Shown: positions 8,266 through 16,670 of the stretch, one piece after another
How the letters are laid out: each line of letters starts with the position of its first letter
Position numbering within the stretch: the first letter of the stretch is position 1
Assembly: GCA_946546945.1 (NCBI GenBank)
Contig: CAMNOU010000003.1
Location: forward strand, 124,001 to 188,000
Direction of reading: 5' to 3'
Origin: an uncultured Lachnospiraceae bacterium
Lineage (GTDB): Bacteria; Bacillota; Clostridia; Lachnospirales; Lachnospiraceae
DNA: 64,000 nucleotides
The notes under the pieces: model-generated
Database searches by the model: none
What the model was told of the DNA's origin: nothing
Seen by the model: the letters and a program-made list of their open reading frames with translations, nothing else
Translations under genes and position numbers: made by a program

Positions 8266-9366
8266 TCAGCGCAGTTCTTTCTCCGCCATGTCCAGAGCAC
8301 TTGCGATCACGGCATCCATATCATAATACTTATACTCGCCCAGACGTCCTCCGAATATAATCTTAGACTCTTTGTCTGCCAGCTTCTTGTATTCCTGATA
8401 TAAAGCGCCGTTCTTTTCATCATTTACGGGATAATAAGGCTCGTCACCCGGCTTCCATTCTGAAGAATACTCCCGGCTGATCACCGTCTTCGGCTGTGTA
8501 CCGAACTCAAACCATTTGTGCTCGATAATTCTGGTCCAGGGAGTCTCCCGGTCAGTATAATTCACAGCAGCATTTCCCTGGAAATTCGGCTTGTCCAGCA
8601 CCTCTGTCTCAAAACGCACTGAACGGTACTCCAGTGTTCCGAGGCTGTACCCGAAATAGGCATCGATCGGCCCTGTATAGATGACTTTGTCTGCCATCGC
8701 GTCATAGTTCTCTTTATCCTTCAGGTAGTCTTCTTCCAGACGTACTTCGATTCTTTCCAGAAGGTTTGCGACCATCTTCGTATAACCGCCAATCGGGATT
8801 CCCTGATAAAGCGCATTAAAATAGTTATTATCAAATGTCAGTCTCACAGGAAGACGCTTGATAATAAATGCAGGCAGCTGGTCACAGGGACGTCCCCACT
8901 GTTTCTCTGTGTAGCCTTTGATCAGCTTTTCATAAATATCTGTTCCGACCAGACTGATTGCCTGCTCCTCCAGATTCTTCGGTTCTTTGATGCCGGCCGC
9001 CTTCTTCTGCTCTTCAATCTTCGCTTCCGCCTCTTCCGGTGTCACCACGCCCCACATTTTATTGAACGTATACATATTGAACGGCAGCGAATACAGTTCC
9101 CCATGGTAATTCGCGACAGGCGAATTCGTGAAACGGTTGAACTCCGCAAAACGATTGACGTATTCCCACACTTTTTTATTGTTCGTATGGAAAATATGCG
9201 CGCCATAAATATGTACGTTGATGCCTTCGATTTCCTTTGTGTAAACATTCCCGGCGATCTGCGGGCGTTTGTCGATCACCAGAACCTTCTTTCCTGCTTT
9301 TTTTGCTTCCTGTGCAAATACAGCACCGTAGAGACCGCTTCCTACGACCAGATAATCATATTTCAT
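8266..9366 (-). CDS. glf: UDP-galactopyranose mutase
   Basis: 366 residues, the usual length of the bacterial enzyme. It interconverts UDP-galactopyranose and UDP-galactofuranose using reduced FAD in the cytoplasm. Seen: the FAD-binding Rossmann motif VVGSGLYGAVFA near the start, IAGNVYTKEI, HIYGAHIFHTNN, PFNMYTF, KGYTEKQWGR, RLPVRLTFDNNYF and FGGRLGEYKYYDMD near the end, all characteristic. ATG 9366 is chosen over the in-frame ATG at 9390 because GAGG lies about 8 bases before it and the FAD motif starts at once. It is first in an operon with the coiled-coil and HAD-ARDG genes. Its product is the expected donor for the GlfT2-like enzymes at 35893-37710 and 38696-40174. Confidence 0.96.
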   Translation of the reverse strand: MKYDYLVVGSGLYGAVFAQEAKKAGKKVLVIDKRPQIAGNVYTKEIEGINVHIYGAHIFHTNNKKVWEYVNRFAEFNRFTNSPVANYHGELYSLPFNMYTFNKMWGVVTPEEAEAKIEEQKKAAGIKEPKNLEEQAISLVGTDIYEKLIKGYTEKQWGRPCDQLPAFIIKRLPVRLTFDNNYFNALYQGIPIGGYTKMVANLLERIEVRLEEDYLKDKENYDAMADKVIYTGPIDAYFGYSLGTLEYRSVRFETEVLDKPNFQGNAAVNYTDRETPWTRIIEHKWFEFGTQPKTVISREYSSEWKPGDEPYYPVNDEKNGALYQEYKKLADKESKIIFGGRLGEYKYYDMDAVIASALDMAEKELR

Positions 9367-9407
9367 GCTTGTTACCTCACGACTTCTCATAGTATTGTGT
9401 TGTCATT

Positions 9408-9437
9408 ATTATAACGCGGGTAGGCCTGCCTTATCAA
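9408..9437 (-). promoter_or_regulatory. Promoter of the glf operon
   Basis: Minus strand TTGATA (9437-9432), 18-base spacer, perfect TATAAT (9413-9408), 42 bases upstream of the chosen glf start. It lies just after the terminator of the preceding gene, so glf is an independent transcription start. Confidence 0.65.
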
Positions 9438-9438
9438 G

Positions 9439-9463
9439 AAAAAAATGACGGCAGCCGCCGTCA
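9439..9463 (-). terminator. Terminator of the NYN-LOTUS gene
   Basis: 7-bp GC-rich stem TGACGGC/GCCGTCA (9446-9452, 9457-9463), extended by A-T pairs and followed on the minus strand by a T-run. The stop codon of the gene lies in the stem. Confidence 0.8.
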
Positions 9464-10219
9464 TTTACATCTGTATCCAATAATCGTCACCGTTCCCTTC
9501 CCGGGATATCTTTTTATCTCATATTTATCCGGGAAATCCTCGATCAGTTTCGGCAATTTCACATAGCCATAGGTTCGTACATCGAAATCCGGCTTCACCC
9601 GCTTGATGAACTGTCCTGCTGTGCTGACATTGACATATCCCTCATCATCCTGATACTTATCATAAGCGACCTTCAGAAGGATATGGATCGACTCCAAAGT
9701 TTCACTTTTCTCATGCGGGCTTTCCTTCTCATCGCTGTTTTCTGTATTCTGCTGTTCCTCTTCTGCTTCTTTCTCCTGTGCCTCATCCTGGATATTTTCC
9801 AAAAAGATAAATTCATCACAGCTGTTCCGGAAGGATTCCGGAGTCTTTTTCTCTCCCACGCCCATTACATAAACGCCGGATTCATGCAGATTGATCGCAA
9901 GCGGTGTATAATCGCTGTCACTTGCCACGATAACAAATGCGTCATAAATTCCCTTATGCAGCAAATCAATCGCATCAATGACCAAAGCGATATCTGTCGC
10001 ATTCTTGCCGGTCACATAATCAAACTGCTGCTCAGCCTTGATTGCCAGCCGCTTTAATTCACGCTCCCAGTTCTTTAATGTATCTTTTTTCCAGTTACCA
10101 TAAGCCCGTTTGACCACGATCCGTCCGTAGGTCGATACTTCCCTAACCACACTCTCCAGCTTCGAAAGCCGGGTATTGTCTGCGTCAATCAATAGTACAA
10201 TATTACTTAAATTATCCAT
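9461..10219 (-). CDS. NYN-domain putative nuclease with C-terminal LOTUS/OST-HTH domain
   Basis: 252 residues. An N-terminal PIN-like NYN domain (DUF88/LabA type) shows IDADN (D12, D14), TGKNATDIALVIDA and IVASDSDYTPLA, the acidic metal-site pattern of the family. A Glu/Gln-rich linker (about 140-165) leads to an OST-HTH/LOTUS domain (about 168-252, AGQFIKRVKPDFDVRTYGY), thought to bind RNA. It is probably a cytoplasmic ribonuclease or RNA-binding protein; the target is unknown. ATG 10219 is preferred over GTG 10225 because AGAGG lies five bases before the ATG and overlaps the GTG. It is monocistronic with its own promoter and terminator. Confidence 0.85.
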   Translation of the reverse strand: MDNLSNIVLLIDADNTRLSKLESVVREVSTYGRIVVKRAYGNWKKDTLKNWERELKRLAIKAEQQFDYVTGKNATDIALVIDAIDLLHKGIYDAFVIVASDSDYTPLAINLHESGVYVMGVGEKKTPESFRNSCDEFIFLENIQDEAQEKEAEEEQQNTENSDEKESPHEKSETLESIHILLKVAYDKYQDDEGYVNVSTAGQFIKRVKPDFDVRTYGYVKLPKLIEDFPDKYEIKRYPGKGTVTIIGYRCK

Positions 10220-10323
10220 AAACACCTCTTATCTGGGTTTGCCTGTCCTCATAACCATGCTCTTCCCTCTCTGCACAGTCTACAAGTGTCCTATTACTCT
10301 CTTATCACAAGAATCTTCCATCT

Positions 10324-10382
10324 ATCATAACATACTTTTTTCAGGAACTCAATTTGTAAGTAAAAAGCAAGGAAACTACAAT
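10324..10382. promoter_or_regulatory. Back-to-back divergent promoters
   Basis: Minus strand: TTGAGT (10352-10347), 17 bases, TATGAT (10329-10324), driving the NYN-LOTUS gene. Plus strand: TTGTAA (10354-10359), 17 bases, TACAAT (10377-10382), driving the gene at 10501. The two -35 boxes are separated by a single base, so the two polymerases would compete or be regulated together. The + transcript has a leader of about 110 bases with a small hairpin (CATTGC/GCAATG at 10459-10474) and a doubled TCTATGCCAT. Confidence 0.6.
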
Positions 10383-10500
10383 CATTTCTTATAAAATATC
10401 CCTCCGGCGTTCGTGATATGTTTGTACGCCTCCCTCATAATCTATGCCATTCTATGCCATTGCTTCCGCAATGACAAAAATTTACAAGGAGGTTTTTATA

Positions 10501-11505
10501 TTGAATGATATAAGACAGCGATTCAGAAATGATTTCAAATCCGGCAAAGGCAGCAAGGTTATCCTTGCGATCCTGTGCGCGGCGGTTTTGATACTGCTTA
10601 CTATATGGACTGTAATGCGTCTGGGCCTTTTACAGGGCAGCCCTGTAAGTTTTGATCCGGTAAGTTCCGAACAGGAAGGGAAATATGTTTCCCTCGAAGT
10701 GATCGGGATCGATGACTGGGCTGCCAACAGAGACGATGAATACTACTATATGGTGCAAGGATCTGATATGTATTTATACCTGGTGCGTATGCCGGAGGAA
10801 GATTTTTCCTCCATGCAGGAACAGTATGATTACTGGCTGAGCGTGACTTCTGACGATGCAGACACAGATCCCGCAGTGCCTGCTCCGGTCGAAATAACCG
10901 GATATTCCACGGCGTTTCCCGATGATCTTCTCAAAACTGTAGCCGAGACTTACGGATACAGTGAAGATGAAATGGCAAACAGCATCGGAAGCTATTATCT
11001 GGATGCGAATAAAGAACTGCGCGGCAAGGATTTCCTTTACCTTCCGGTCGGCGCGGGAGTCTGCGCTGTTCTGGCGCTGCTGGTCTTGCTTAACGGAAGA
11101 CTGAAAAAGAAAAATATCGAAAAATCATTGGATGCATTAGAGCAGAAAGGACAGCTGCTGACGGCTTGGAATGAATGGAATTCATATCGATACGATGACC
11201 CGAAAGAGACCATTGCTCTGACTGACCATTATATTTTTGACAAAAACAGCAGCGAGATCATCCCGTATCAGGATATCGTATGGGCATATAAGTTTGTCAT
11301 TCGCAGACATTTCATGGAAGTCAACAGTTACATCGTCTGCCAGATGAACGACGGAACCACACGGCAGGTGACGCCTGTTAGAAACAGAAAAGAAGCCGTC
11401 GATCAGATCCTGACCGTCATTGCAGAAAAAAACCCCGGCGTTCTCATCGGATACACAAAAGAAAACAAAAACGCATATAAAGAAATGACGAAAATGAATC
11501 TTTAA
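10501..11505 (+). CDS. Uncharacterised protein with two membrane segments and PH-like C-terminus
   Basis: 334 residues, family not recognised. A TTG start at 10501 is chosen because a perfect AAGGAGG ends eight bases before it; the in-frame ATG further upstream has no such site. Membrane segments lie at about 19-41 and 180-199, enclosing an extracytoplasmic loop of about 140 residues rich in Asp, Tyr and Ser. The cytoplasmic C-terminus (about 200-334) contains YIFDKNSSEIIPYQDIVWAY and a later CQMNDGTTRQV, a pattern seen in small bacterial PH-like domains. It is monocistronic. Confidence 0.75.
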   Translation: MNDIRQRFRNDFKSGKGSKVILAILCAAVLILLTIWTVMRLGLLQGSPVSFDPVSSEQEGKYVSLEVIGIDDWAANRDDEYYYMVQGSDMYLYLVRMPEEDFSSMQEQYDYWLSVTSDDADTDPAVPAPVEITGYSTAFPDDLLKTVAETYGYSEDEMANSIGSYYLDANKELRGKDFLYLPVGAGVCAVLALLVLLNGRLKKKNIEKSLDALEQKGQLLTAWNEWNSYRYDDPKETIALTDHYIFDKNSSEIIPYQDIVWAYKFVIRRHFMEVNSYIVCQMNDGTTRQVTPVRNRKEAVDQILTVIAEKNPGVLIGYTKENKNAYKEMTKMNL

Positions 11506-11510
11506 ATAAC

Positions 11511-11548
11511 AAGGTCTTCTATGATAAAACAAAATCATAGGAGGCCTT
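11511..11548. terminator. Long imperfect hairpin between convergent genes
   Basis: 14-base arms (11511-11524 and 11535-11548) pair with two G-U type mismatches. It sits between the + gene ending at 11505 and the minus gene ending at 11554. The T-runs are poor, but the place suggests a bidirectional terminator. Confidence 0.55.
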
Positions 11549-11553
11549 AAAGC

Positions 11554-12249
11554 TTATCCTGTCTCCATCATCAGCTCCAGGCAGCAGTTTCCCTGATCAA
11601 AGGTATCCTTCACTACATTAACTCTTTCATTCTCCTTATTCTTCAGTTTCCGCTTCCAACTGAAGATTTTCCTGCTTCCGGTCCACTCTGCGCAGATCAG
11701 AATCTGTCCCTGTGCCAACAGAAGATGTATTTTCACTTTCTTGTCTTTTTCCTTAAAATCTTTTTTTGATCGTTCGCCCCGCTCTTCGTTCATCTGAACC
11801 AGTATGTATTCCATTATTTTCAAAAGCAGCCGGATCAGTTTTTCCTCTTCCAGCTTAGACAGATACAACTGCCCCACGTAGAAGTCGGCCTCGATTCCAA
11901 GATTCCTGCACACGGATTCTTCATATACCAGCATCGCATTCAGGTTTGCGTTATCCGTATAGTGTTTCATCAGCCTGCTGTGTTTCTGTTTCATTTGGAT
12001 CAGATAATCATAGATAGAAAGAGCGTCTCCGGAAAACACCCCGTATTTTTGGAATTGATCCCATTGAGCGGTCGCAGCCTGCAGATCAGACAGCATCTCA
12101 TTGTAGTTGCTCTGAATTTTTTGGATATCGAAATAAATGATATCCCACTGTTTTTCCAGAAATGCATGCTCTTCCAGCAGATGAATCCGGTATTCCCGGA
12201 ACAGTACAAAAAGGATCCAGATTATAATCATTCCATAAATCGTATACAC
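11554..12249 (-). CDS. Degenerate GHKL/AgrC-type sensor-like protein, possibly a gene remnant
   Basis: 231 residues from a GTG start with no good ribosome site. A hydrophobic N-terminus (MIIIWILFVLF), then a helical linker (HLLEEHAFLEKQW) and a region aligned with the DHp helix but without the RHDxxNH phosphorylation motif. The C-terminal region (LLLKIMEYILVQMNEE, KVKIHLLLAQGQILI, VNVVKDTF) follows the layout of a GHKL ATPase but lacks the N- and G-box residues. I infer a decayed quorum-type histidine kinase, or a divergent ATP-independent dimerisation protein. A hydrophobic stretch in another frame just upstream (12230-12332, VLWLLIWVLIFVASF) may be what is left of its membrane part. Confidence 0.5.
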   Translation of the reverse strand: MYTIYGMIIIWILFVLFREYRIHLLEEHAFLEKQWDIIYFDIQKIQSNYNEMLSDLQAATAQWDQFQKYGVFSGDALSIYDYLIQMKQKHSRLMKHYTDNANLNAMLVYEESVCRNLGIEADFYVGQLYLSKLEEEKLIRLLLKIMEYILVQMNEERGERSKKDFKEKDKKVKIHLLLAQGQILICAEWTGSRKIFSWKRKLKNKENERVNVVKDTFDQGNCCLELMMETG

Positions 12250-12386
12250 AGCTGATAATACCTGTTCTCAACAATACGAAAAGAGCTGAAACTTGCGACA
12301 AAGATAAGCACCCAGATCAGAAGCCATAAGACTCCTGTGTGCTTTGCCCTGAATTTTTTAAAATGAGTGTAAAGTTATACACAATG

Positions 12387-12395
12387 TGGTATAAA
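12387..12395 (+). promoter_or_regulatory. Extended -10 promoter of the small XRE gene
   Basis: TGGTATAAA matches the extended -10 consensus, 22 bases before the start codon. The -35 region is weak. AAAGGAGG (12403-12410) is the ribosome site. Confidence 0.55.
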
Positions 12396-12417
12396 AATTC
12401 AAAAAGGAGGACATTCA

Positions 12418-12726
12418 ATGGATCCCGATTTTATTCGCAACCGCATCACGCAGCTCAGACTGCAAAAAAATATTTCAGAATGCAAAATGAGTCTTGATCT
12501 CGGCCATAGAAAAGGCTATATCCAGAGCATCTCCTCCGGGAAATCCCTTCCATCTTTGTCAGAACTTCTCTACATCTGTGATTATTTCTGTATCGAGCCA
12601 AAAATATTTTTCGATTCCGGCTCAGATACCTCACAGGAATTGCGGGATTTACTTCATGGTGCACAAAACCTGAAACCGGAAGATGTAAAACTGCTGCTGG
12701 AAATCACACGACGTTTACAACAATAA
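12418..12726 (+). CDS. Small XRE-family DNA-binding regulator
   Basis: 102 residues. An N-terminal helix-turn-helix of the Xre/Cro type spans about 5-62 (IRNRITQLRLQKNISECKM, then GYIQSISSGKSLPSLSELLYICDYFCI), and the family's usual Gln-rich recognition helix is replaced by GYIQSIS. The C-terminal helices (QELRDLLHGAQNLKPEDVKLLLEI) probably dimerise. It has strong Shine-Dalgarno and promoter elements and its own terminator. Its targets are unknown; the adjacent divergent sensor-like gene or the FN3 gene downstream are candidates. Confidence 0.85.
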   Translation: MDPDFIRNRITQLRLQKNISECKMSLDLGHRKGYIQSISSGKSLPSLSELLYICDYFCIEPKIFFDSGSDTSQELRDLLHGAQNLKPEDVKLLLEITRRLQQ

Positions 12727-12728
12727 AG

Positions 12729-12767
12729 AAAAGGTACAGAAACGAATATTTCTGTACCTTTTCTTTT
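12729..12767 (+). terminator. Terminator of the small XRE gene
   Basis: Perfect 14-bp stem (12729-12742 and 12749-12762, core GGTACAGAAA), 6-base loop, then CTTTT. Confidence 0.85.
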
Positions 12768-12812
12768 ATGGATCCTATTCGAGAAAGAGTATTCTTTTTC
12801 GAGTAGATTGTC

Positions 12813-14327
12813 TTAGAATAATCTCCTGATTGCCAGGATCTGTGTATAGGCATAATTGGAGCTGATCGTAATTCCCGTTGATTCATTAGCTGCGTGGACG
12901 ATTTTCCCATTGCCAATATAAATCGCCACATGACCGGAGTAGCAAACGATGTCGCCGGGCTGGATATTCGCCCTTGTCACCGAACGTCCCACATCTCTCA
13001 GCATATAGGATGAATGAGGAAGCGTTTTGCCGTAATGAGCATAGACGGCTTTGACAAATCCGGAGCAGTCCGCTCCATTTGTCAGGCTTTCTCCGCCCCA
13101 TACATAGCGATTGCCAACGAATTTGCAGGCGTAATTCGCGGCTGCCTGTCCATATGGGAAGGACGCCGTTTTGATCTCTGTCCAGTCACTGTAATAGCTC
13201 TTATTATTAACGTTCTTATAAGCTCTTGCTTTGACGGTATACTTCCCGCCTTCGGTCAGATCGCTGATCAGCTTTGAGGGAGTCGGTGTATTATAATTCA
13301 CGGCTTTCTGCCCTGCTCTCTGGATCTGAACCTGATAGGATGAGCCTCCGCTGACGGCCGTCAGTGAGACTTTTATGCCATTCGCCTGTGAAGTAATTCC
13401 GGTAATCCTGGTCTTCGGCGGATTGATTTCATAGGTCCTGGTAACACTACCCGTGTAATTTCCAATTCCGGTAAAAGTCACAGATCCCGGACCGATATTT
13501 GTATTGTTGGAATAGCTGACCGTATAGTCTCTTCCTTTTACCAGCGTTGTATTTCCATATTTCAGTACCGGATCCGGTCGATATGCAGACCCGTTGTATG
13601 TCGCAGCGGGAATGGATGCAACGGTACACTTGCTCAGTGATACCCGGGCCGCCGTCGATGTTGTCGCGCTGATTTTCTTCCAGGTACTGTAGACAGGCGT
13701 TTTCGCATCAAATCCGAATGTTCTCACTCTGAACTGATAGGTCGTCTGCGGATCCAATCCGGAAACCTGATAAGAAACCGTGGTGTTGGAGGCAATCCTT
13801 GCCACACGGTTCCATACCCCATTCCGATTGATATCAACAATATAACCATTTGCTTTTACATTTCTGTCCCAGTTCAGCTGAATGGAATCTGTGGTATTCC
13901 CTCCAACTTTTAACCCGGTAACAGAACCCGGCGCTGTCGTTCCGGAAACAGCTGTATAATTGCTGTAGATGGGATTGTTCCCATTGTTCAGATACCCCCG
14001 AATACGAAACCGGTAGGTCGTATATGGTGAAAGATTACTGATCCGATAAGTCAAAGTTGCGTTATCTGTTATCTTTGCGATCCGCGTCCATGAACTTCCT
14101 TTGTACTGTTCGATAATATATCCGGATGCCTGACTGTTTTTCAACCAATTCAGCCGAAGCGCATCTGCAGCTCTGCCTCCGATTTTCAGCCCGTTAACCT
14201 TCTCCAGTTTTACAGCCTGTTTTTCTGCAGATACTGCAATATCCGTCTGCTGCATGGCATATGCAGGCGCAGGGACCGTCAGAGCGACAAGAATGCTGAA
14301 CGTAATCGCTAATAACCTTTTCTTCAT
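12813..14327 (-). CDS. Secreted NlpC/P60 peptidase with FN3 domains
   Basis: 504 residues. Signal peptide about 1-24 (ends PAYA). Two FN3 domains (about 44-131 and 134-222), an MBG-like Ig-type domain (about 225-303, with DYTVSYSNNTNIGPGS and TGIGNYTGSV), a third, more diverged FN3 (about 305-386) and a C-terminal NlpC/P60 domain (about 390-504). Catalytic residues visible: Cys421 in GADCSGF, His466 in SGHVAIYIG and a polar His478. The family cuts D-gamma-glutamyl-diamino acid or related bonds in peptidoglycan stem peptides outside the cell. AGAGGAG precedes the ATG. It is the last of four adjacent FN3 genes and has its own promoter at 14399-14427. Confidence 0.92.
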   Translation of the reverse strand: MKKRLLAITFSILVALTVPAPAYAMQQTDIAVSAEKQAVKLEKVNGLKIGGRAADALRLNWLKNSQASGYIIEQYKGSSWTRIAKITDNATLTYRISNLSPYTTYRFRIRGYLNNGNNPIYSNYTAVSGTTAPGSVTGLKVGGNTTDSIQLNWDRNVKANGYIVDINRNGVWNRVARIASNTTVSYQVSGLDPQTTYQFRVRTFGFDAKTPVYSTWKKISATTSTAARVSLSKCTVASIPAATYNGSAYRPDPVLKYGNTTLVKGRDYTVSYSNNTNIGPGSVTFTGIGNYTGSVTRTYEINPPKTRITGITSQANGIKVSLTAVSGGSSYQVQIQRAGQKAVNYNTPTPSKLISDLTEGGKYTVKARAYKNVNNKSYYSDWTEIKTASFPYGQAAANYACKFVGNRYVWGGESLTNGADCSGFVKAVYAHYGKTLPHSSYMLRDVGRSVTRANIQPGDIVCYSGHVAIYIGNGKIVHAANESTGITISSNYAYTQILAIRRLF

Positions 14328-14398
14328 ATGTAACTCCTCTTTTGAAAAAATGATGATTTAGAAAGCAAAAAAAGTATGCTATACAGAATCTGTTTTCC

Positions 14399-14427
14399 AT
14401 AATAACATACTTTTTCTTTAAAGACAA
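14399..14427 (-). promoter_or_regulatory. Promoter of the NlpC/P60-FN3 gene
   Basis: Minus strand TTGTCT (14427-14422), 17 bases, TATTAT (14404-14399). A 10-bp inverted repeat (AAAAAGTATG at 14369-14378, CATACTTTTT at 14406-14415) overlaps the spacer and early transcript and could be an operator or an attenuator. Confidence 0.5.
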
Positions 14428-14436
14428 TTCAAGATT

Positions 14437-14464
14437 TGGCGGCAGATGTAATTATCTGCCGCCA
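14437..14464 (-). terminator. Strong hairpin after the transglutaminase-FN3 gene
   Basis: 11-bp perfect stem TGGCGGCAGAT/ATCTGCCGCCA (14437-14447, 14454-14464), 6 bases past the stop codon on the minus strand. No long T-run follows, so part of the transcript may read on into the next FN3 gene. Confidence 0.6.
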
Positions 14465-14469
14465 GATGA

Positions 14470-16629
14470 TTATCTTGTAGTTCCTGTCACATATTCAGAA
14501 GAACCGTAAAGAGGCGTCTTCCCATCTACTATGAATGTTCTTACACGGAACACATAAGATGTCGATGACTTGAGACCGGATACTCTGCAGGTCACGGTAC
14601 TGTTCTTACCGATTCGTGAAATACGAACCCATTTCCCGTTTTTATATTGTTCTACAATATATCCGTTTGCCTTGCTGTTCTTGTTCCAGCTGATACGAAG
14701 TGCGTCTTTGCTTCTGCCGGCAACCTTCAGCCCTGATACAGCAGCCGGTTTTGTGTATCCGCTGATCTTCTTGTAAGTACTGTATACCGCCTTGCTATTC
14801 TTAAAACTGTATGACTTGATACGGAAGGAATACTTGGTTCCTGCCGCCAGTTTTTCAACACGGTAGGTCACAGTGCTGTTTGAACCAATTCTGGCAATTC
14901 GTTTCCATTGTCCGCTCTTATATTGTTCAATGATATAACCCGATGCGCCGCTGTTCTTATTCCAGTTCAGACGAATGGCATCTGCCGCACGCCCTCCGAT
15001 CTTCAGACCGGTAACTGCTGTCGGGGTCTTTGCTGTCGTATCGGCATCGGTTTTTCCTGATACACTTGCATAACCACCGTAAATTGCTGTCTTTTTGTCA
15101 AAGGCATATGCTTTTACACGGAACTTATATGTTTTACCGGCAGAGAGACCTGTAATCCGGTAGGAAGTCGTCGTATTCTTTGCCAGTTTTGCAATGCGCT
15201 TCCATGTCTTGCCCTTATACTGCTCAACAATATAACCTTCTGCTTTCGAATTCTTATTCCAGCTTAAGCGAAGCGCTGTTTTAGCGGTGCCGGCCACTTT
15301 CAGTCCTGTCACAGGTGCCGGATTTGTCTTGCCCGTAATAGTCTTATATGTACTATACAGAGAATAGTCACCATCATGCGCGAATGCTTTTACACGGAAC
15401 TGATAGCTTGTTCCCGGATTCAATCCTGCAATCCGGCAAGTTGTGGTACTGTTGCTTCCAATTCGCTTAATACGTGTCCACTTTCCGCTTTTCTTCTGCT
15501 CAACAATATATCCGACAGCCTTCGCGTTCCGGTTCCAGTTCAGGCGAATCGCATCCTTCGTACGGGCTGTAACTTTCAGGCCGCCGACCGGATCAGGATT
15601 ATCAATGGATGTATCCGGATCATAATCTGTTGCGGAAATGTTGTAATTATAATTCAGTATATCAGAGGAATCCTCAATGATGTGGTCAGTTTCTGTACAG
15701 AAATTATCTTTTCCTTTCAGGAAATACTGATAACTCCAGGTGCCCGCATCCCAGGTAGCGTCCAGGAAATAGTACCGCGCTCCCAGCTTTGCCATATTCC
15801 ATGCATGTCTGATACTGGTAACTACACGGTTTTCCACACCGCTTTCCAGTGCAAGTCTGTAGAACAGCACCGCATATCCCTGACATACCGCAGTTTTGTC
15901 AATCAGGGCAGCATAAGCTGTGTACTGAAGCTCGTAATCATTGTCATTTAAGTGTTCGTAGTCATATGTGATGTTGTCACACATATAGTCATAAATTGCG
16001 CATACCTTTTGATAATCTGTCTTCCCGCTCAGATTCAACTGACTCAACAGAGAATTCACTGCAGAATCCAGTCTCTTCTCCTGCGCAGAAGTCGTATAGT
16101 AATACATATAATAATTATATGTTATATAGTATACGCCATTGTCTTCATAATAAGAACGCCCGACTCTGTAACCGCCAACTACCCATCTGAGTGAATCGCC
16201 TTCCTTTGGTACACCGGTATGTTTAAAAGCCGCTTCCATAATATCATTATGAAGGTCGCCGTCCGGATACGTATTTGACTTAAAACATACTGTAACCGTC
16301 TCATCTCGATTAGCCAGCCCTTTTCGCATCGATTTTCCCGCAGATGCCACTGTGCTGTAATACTGTGGCTCTGAACCGTAAAGACGGTTCCAGTTTTTAG
16401 TCAGTTCGTTTCTTTTCACACGTGCTTCTATATCTGCCTCACTCAACACGTCTCTGTACAATGGATTCACATAGGTGAATGTCTGTTCTGCAGTTTTCTT
16501 CTGTACTGCGCTCTTATTCGTTACAGCAGGTGATGCTGCCTGCGTATTCGTCTGCGCGAAAGGAATTTGCGTCAGGCAAATCGCTGCTGTGAGTAATGCA
16601 ATCATTACTGTTCTGAATTTCCTTAACAT
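14470..16629 (-). CDS. Secreted transglutaminase-like protein with four FN3 domains
   Basis: 719 residues. Signal peptide about 1-32 (ends TNTQAA). A transglutaminase-core domain (about 195-300) has the full triad: Cys249 in AVCQGYA, His275 in IRHAWNM and Asp290 in FLDATWD. Four FN3 domains of about 90 residues follow (from about 346 to the end), each starting VxGLKxxxRxxDALRLNW and ending near YxxISGxT. Bacterial extracellular members of this fold may crosslink proteins or act as proteases; which one cannot be told here. It follows the FN3 gene at 16671 by 41 bases, so it is probably cotranscribed. The FN3 units are very alike within the gene and to those of neighbouring genes. Confidence 0.9.
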   Translation of the reverse strand: MLRKFRTVMIALLTAAICLTQIPFAQTNTQAASPAVTNKSAVQKKTAEQTFTYVNPLYRDVLSEADIEARVKRNELTKNWNRLYGSEPQYYSTVASAGKSMRKGLANRDETVTVCFKSNTYPDGDLHNDIMEAAFKHTGVPKEGDSLRWVVGGYRVGRSYYEDNGVYYITYNYYMYYYTTSAQEKRLDSAVNSLLSQLNLSGKTDYQKVCAIYDYMCDNITYDYEHLNDNDYELQYTAYAALIDKTAVCQGYAVLFYRLALESGVENRVVTSIRHAWNMAKLGARYYFLDATWDAGTWSYQYFLKGKDNFCTETDHIIEDSSDILNYNYNISATDYDPDTSIDNPDPVGGLKVTARTKDAIRLNWNRNAKAVGYIVEQKKSGKWTRIKRIGSNSTTTCRIAGLNPGTSYQFRVKAFAHDGDYSLYSTYKTITGKTNPAPVTGLKVAGTAKTALRLSWNKNSKAEGYIVEQYKGKTWKRIAKLAKNTTTSYRITGLSAGKTYKFRVKAYAFDKKTAIYGGYASVSGKTDADTTAKTPTAVTGLKIGGRAADAIRLNWNKNSGASGYIIEQYKSGQWKRIARIGSNSTVTYRVEKLAAGTKYSFRIKSYSFKNSKAVYSTYKKISGYTKPAAVSGLKVAGRSKDALRISWNKNSKANGYIVEQYKNGKWVRISRIGKNSTVTCRVSGLKSSTSYVFRVRTFIVDGKTPLYGSSEYVTGTTR

Positions 16630-16670
16630 TTTTCTCCTCCATGTGTTTTATCACTCATTATATATCTTTT

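Noticed and set aside
10444-10500. ATG start for the two-membrane-segment protein
   Set aside because: AAGGAGG lies after this ATG and directly ahead of the TTG at 10501; the extra residues do not look like part of the protein.
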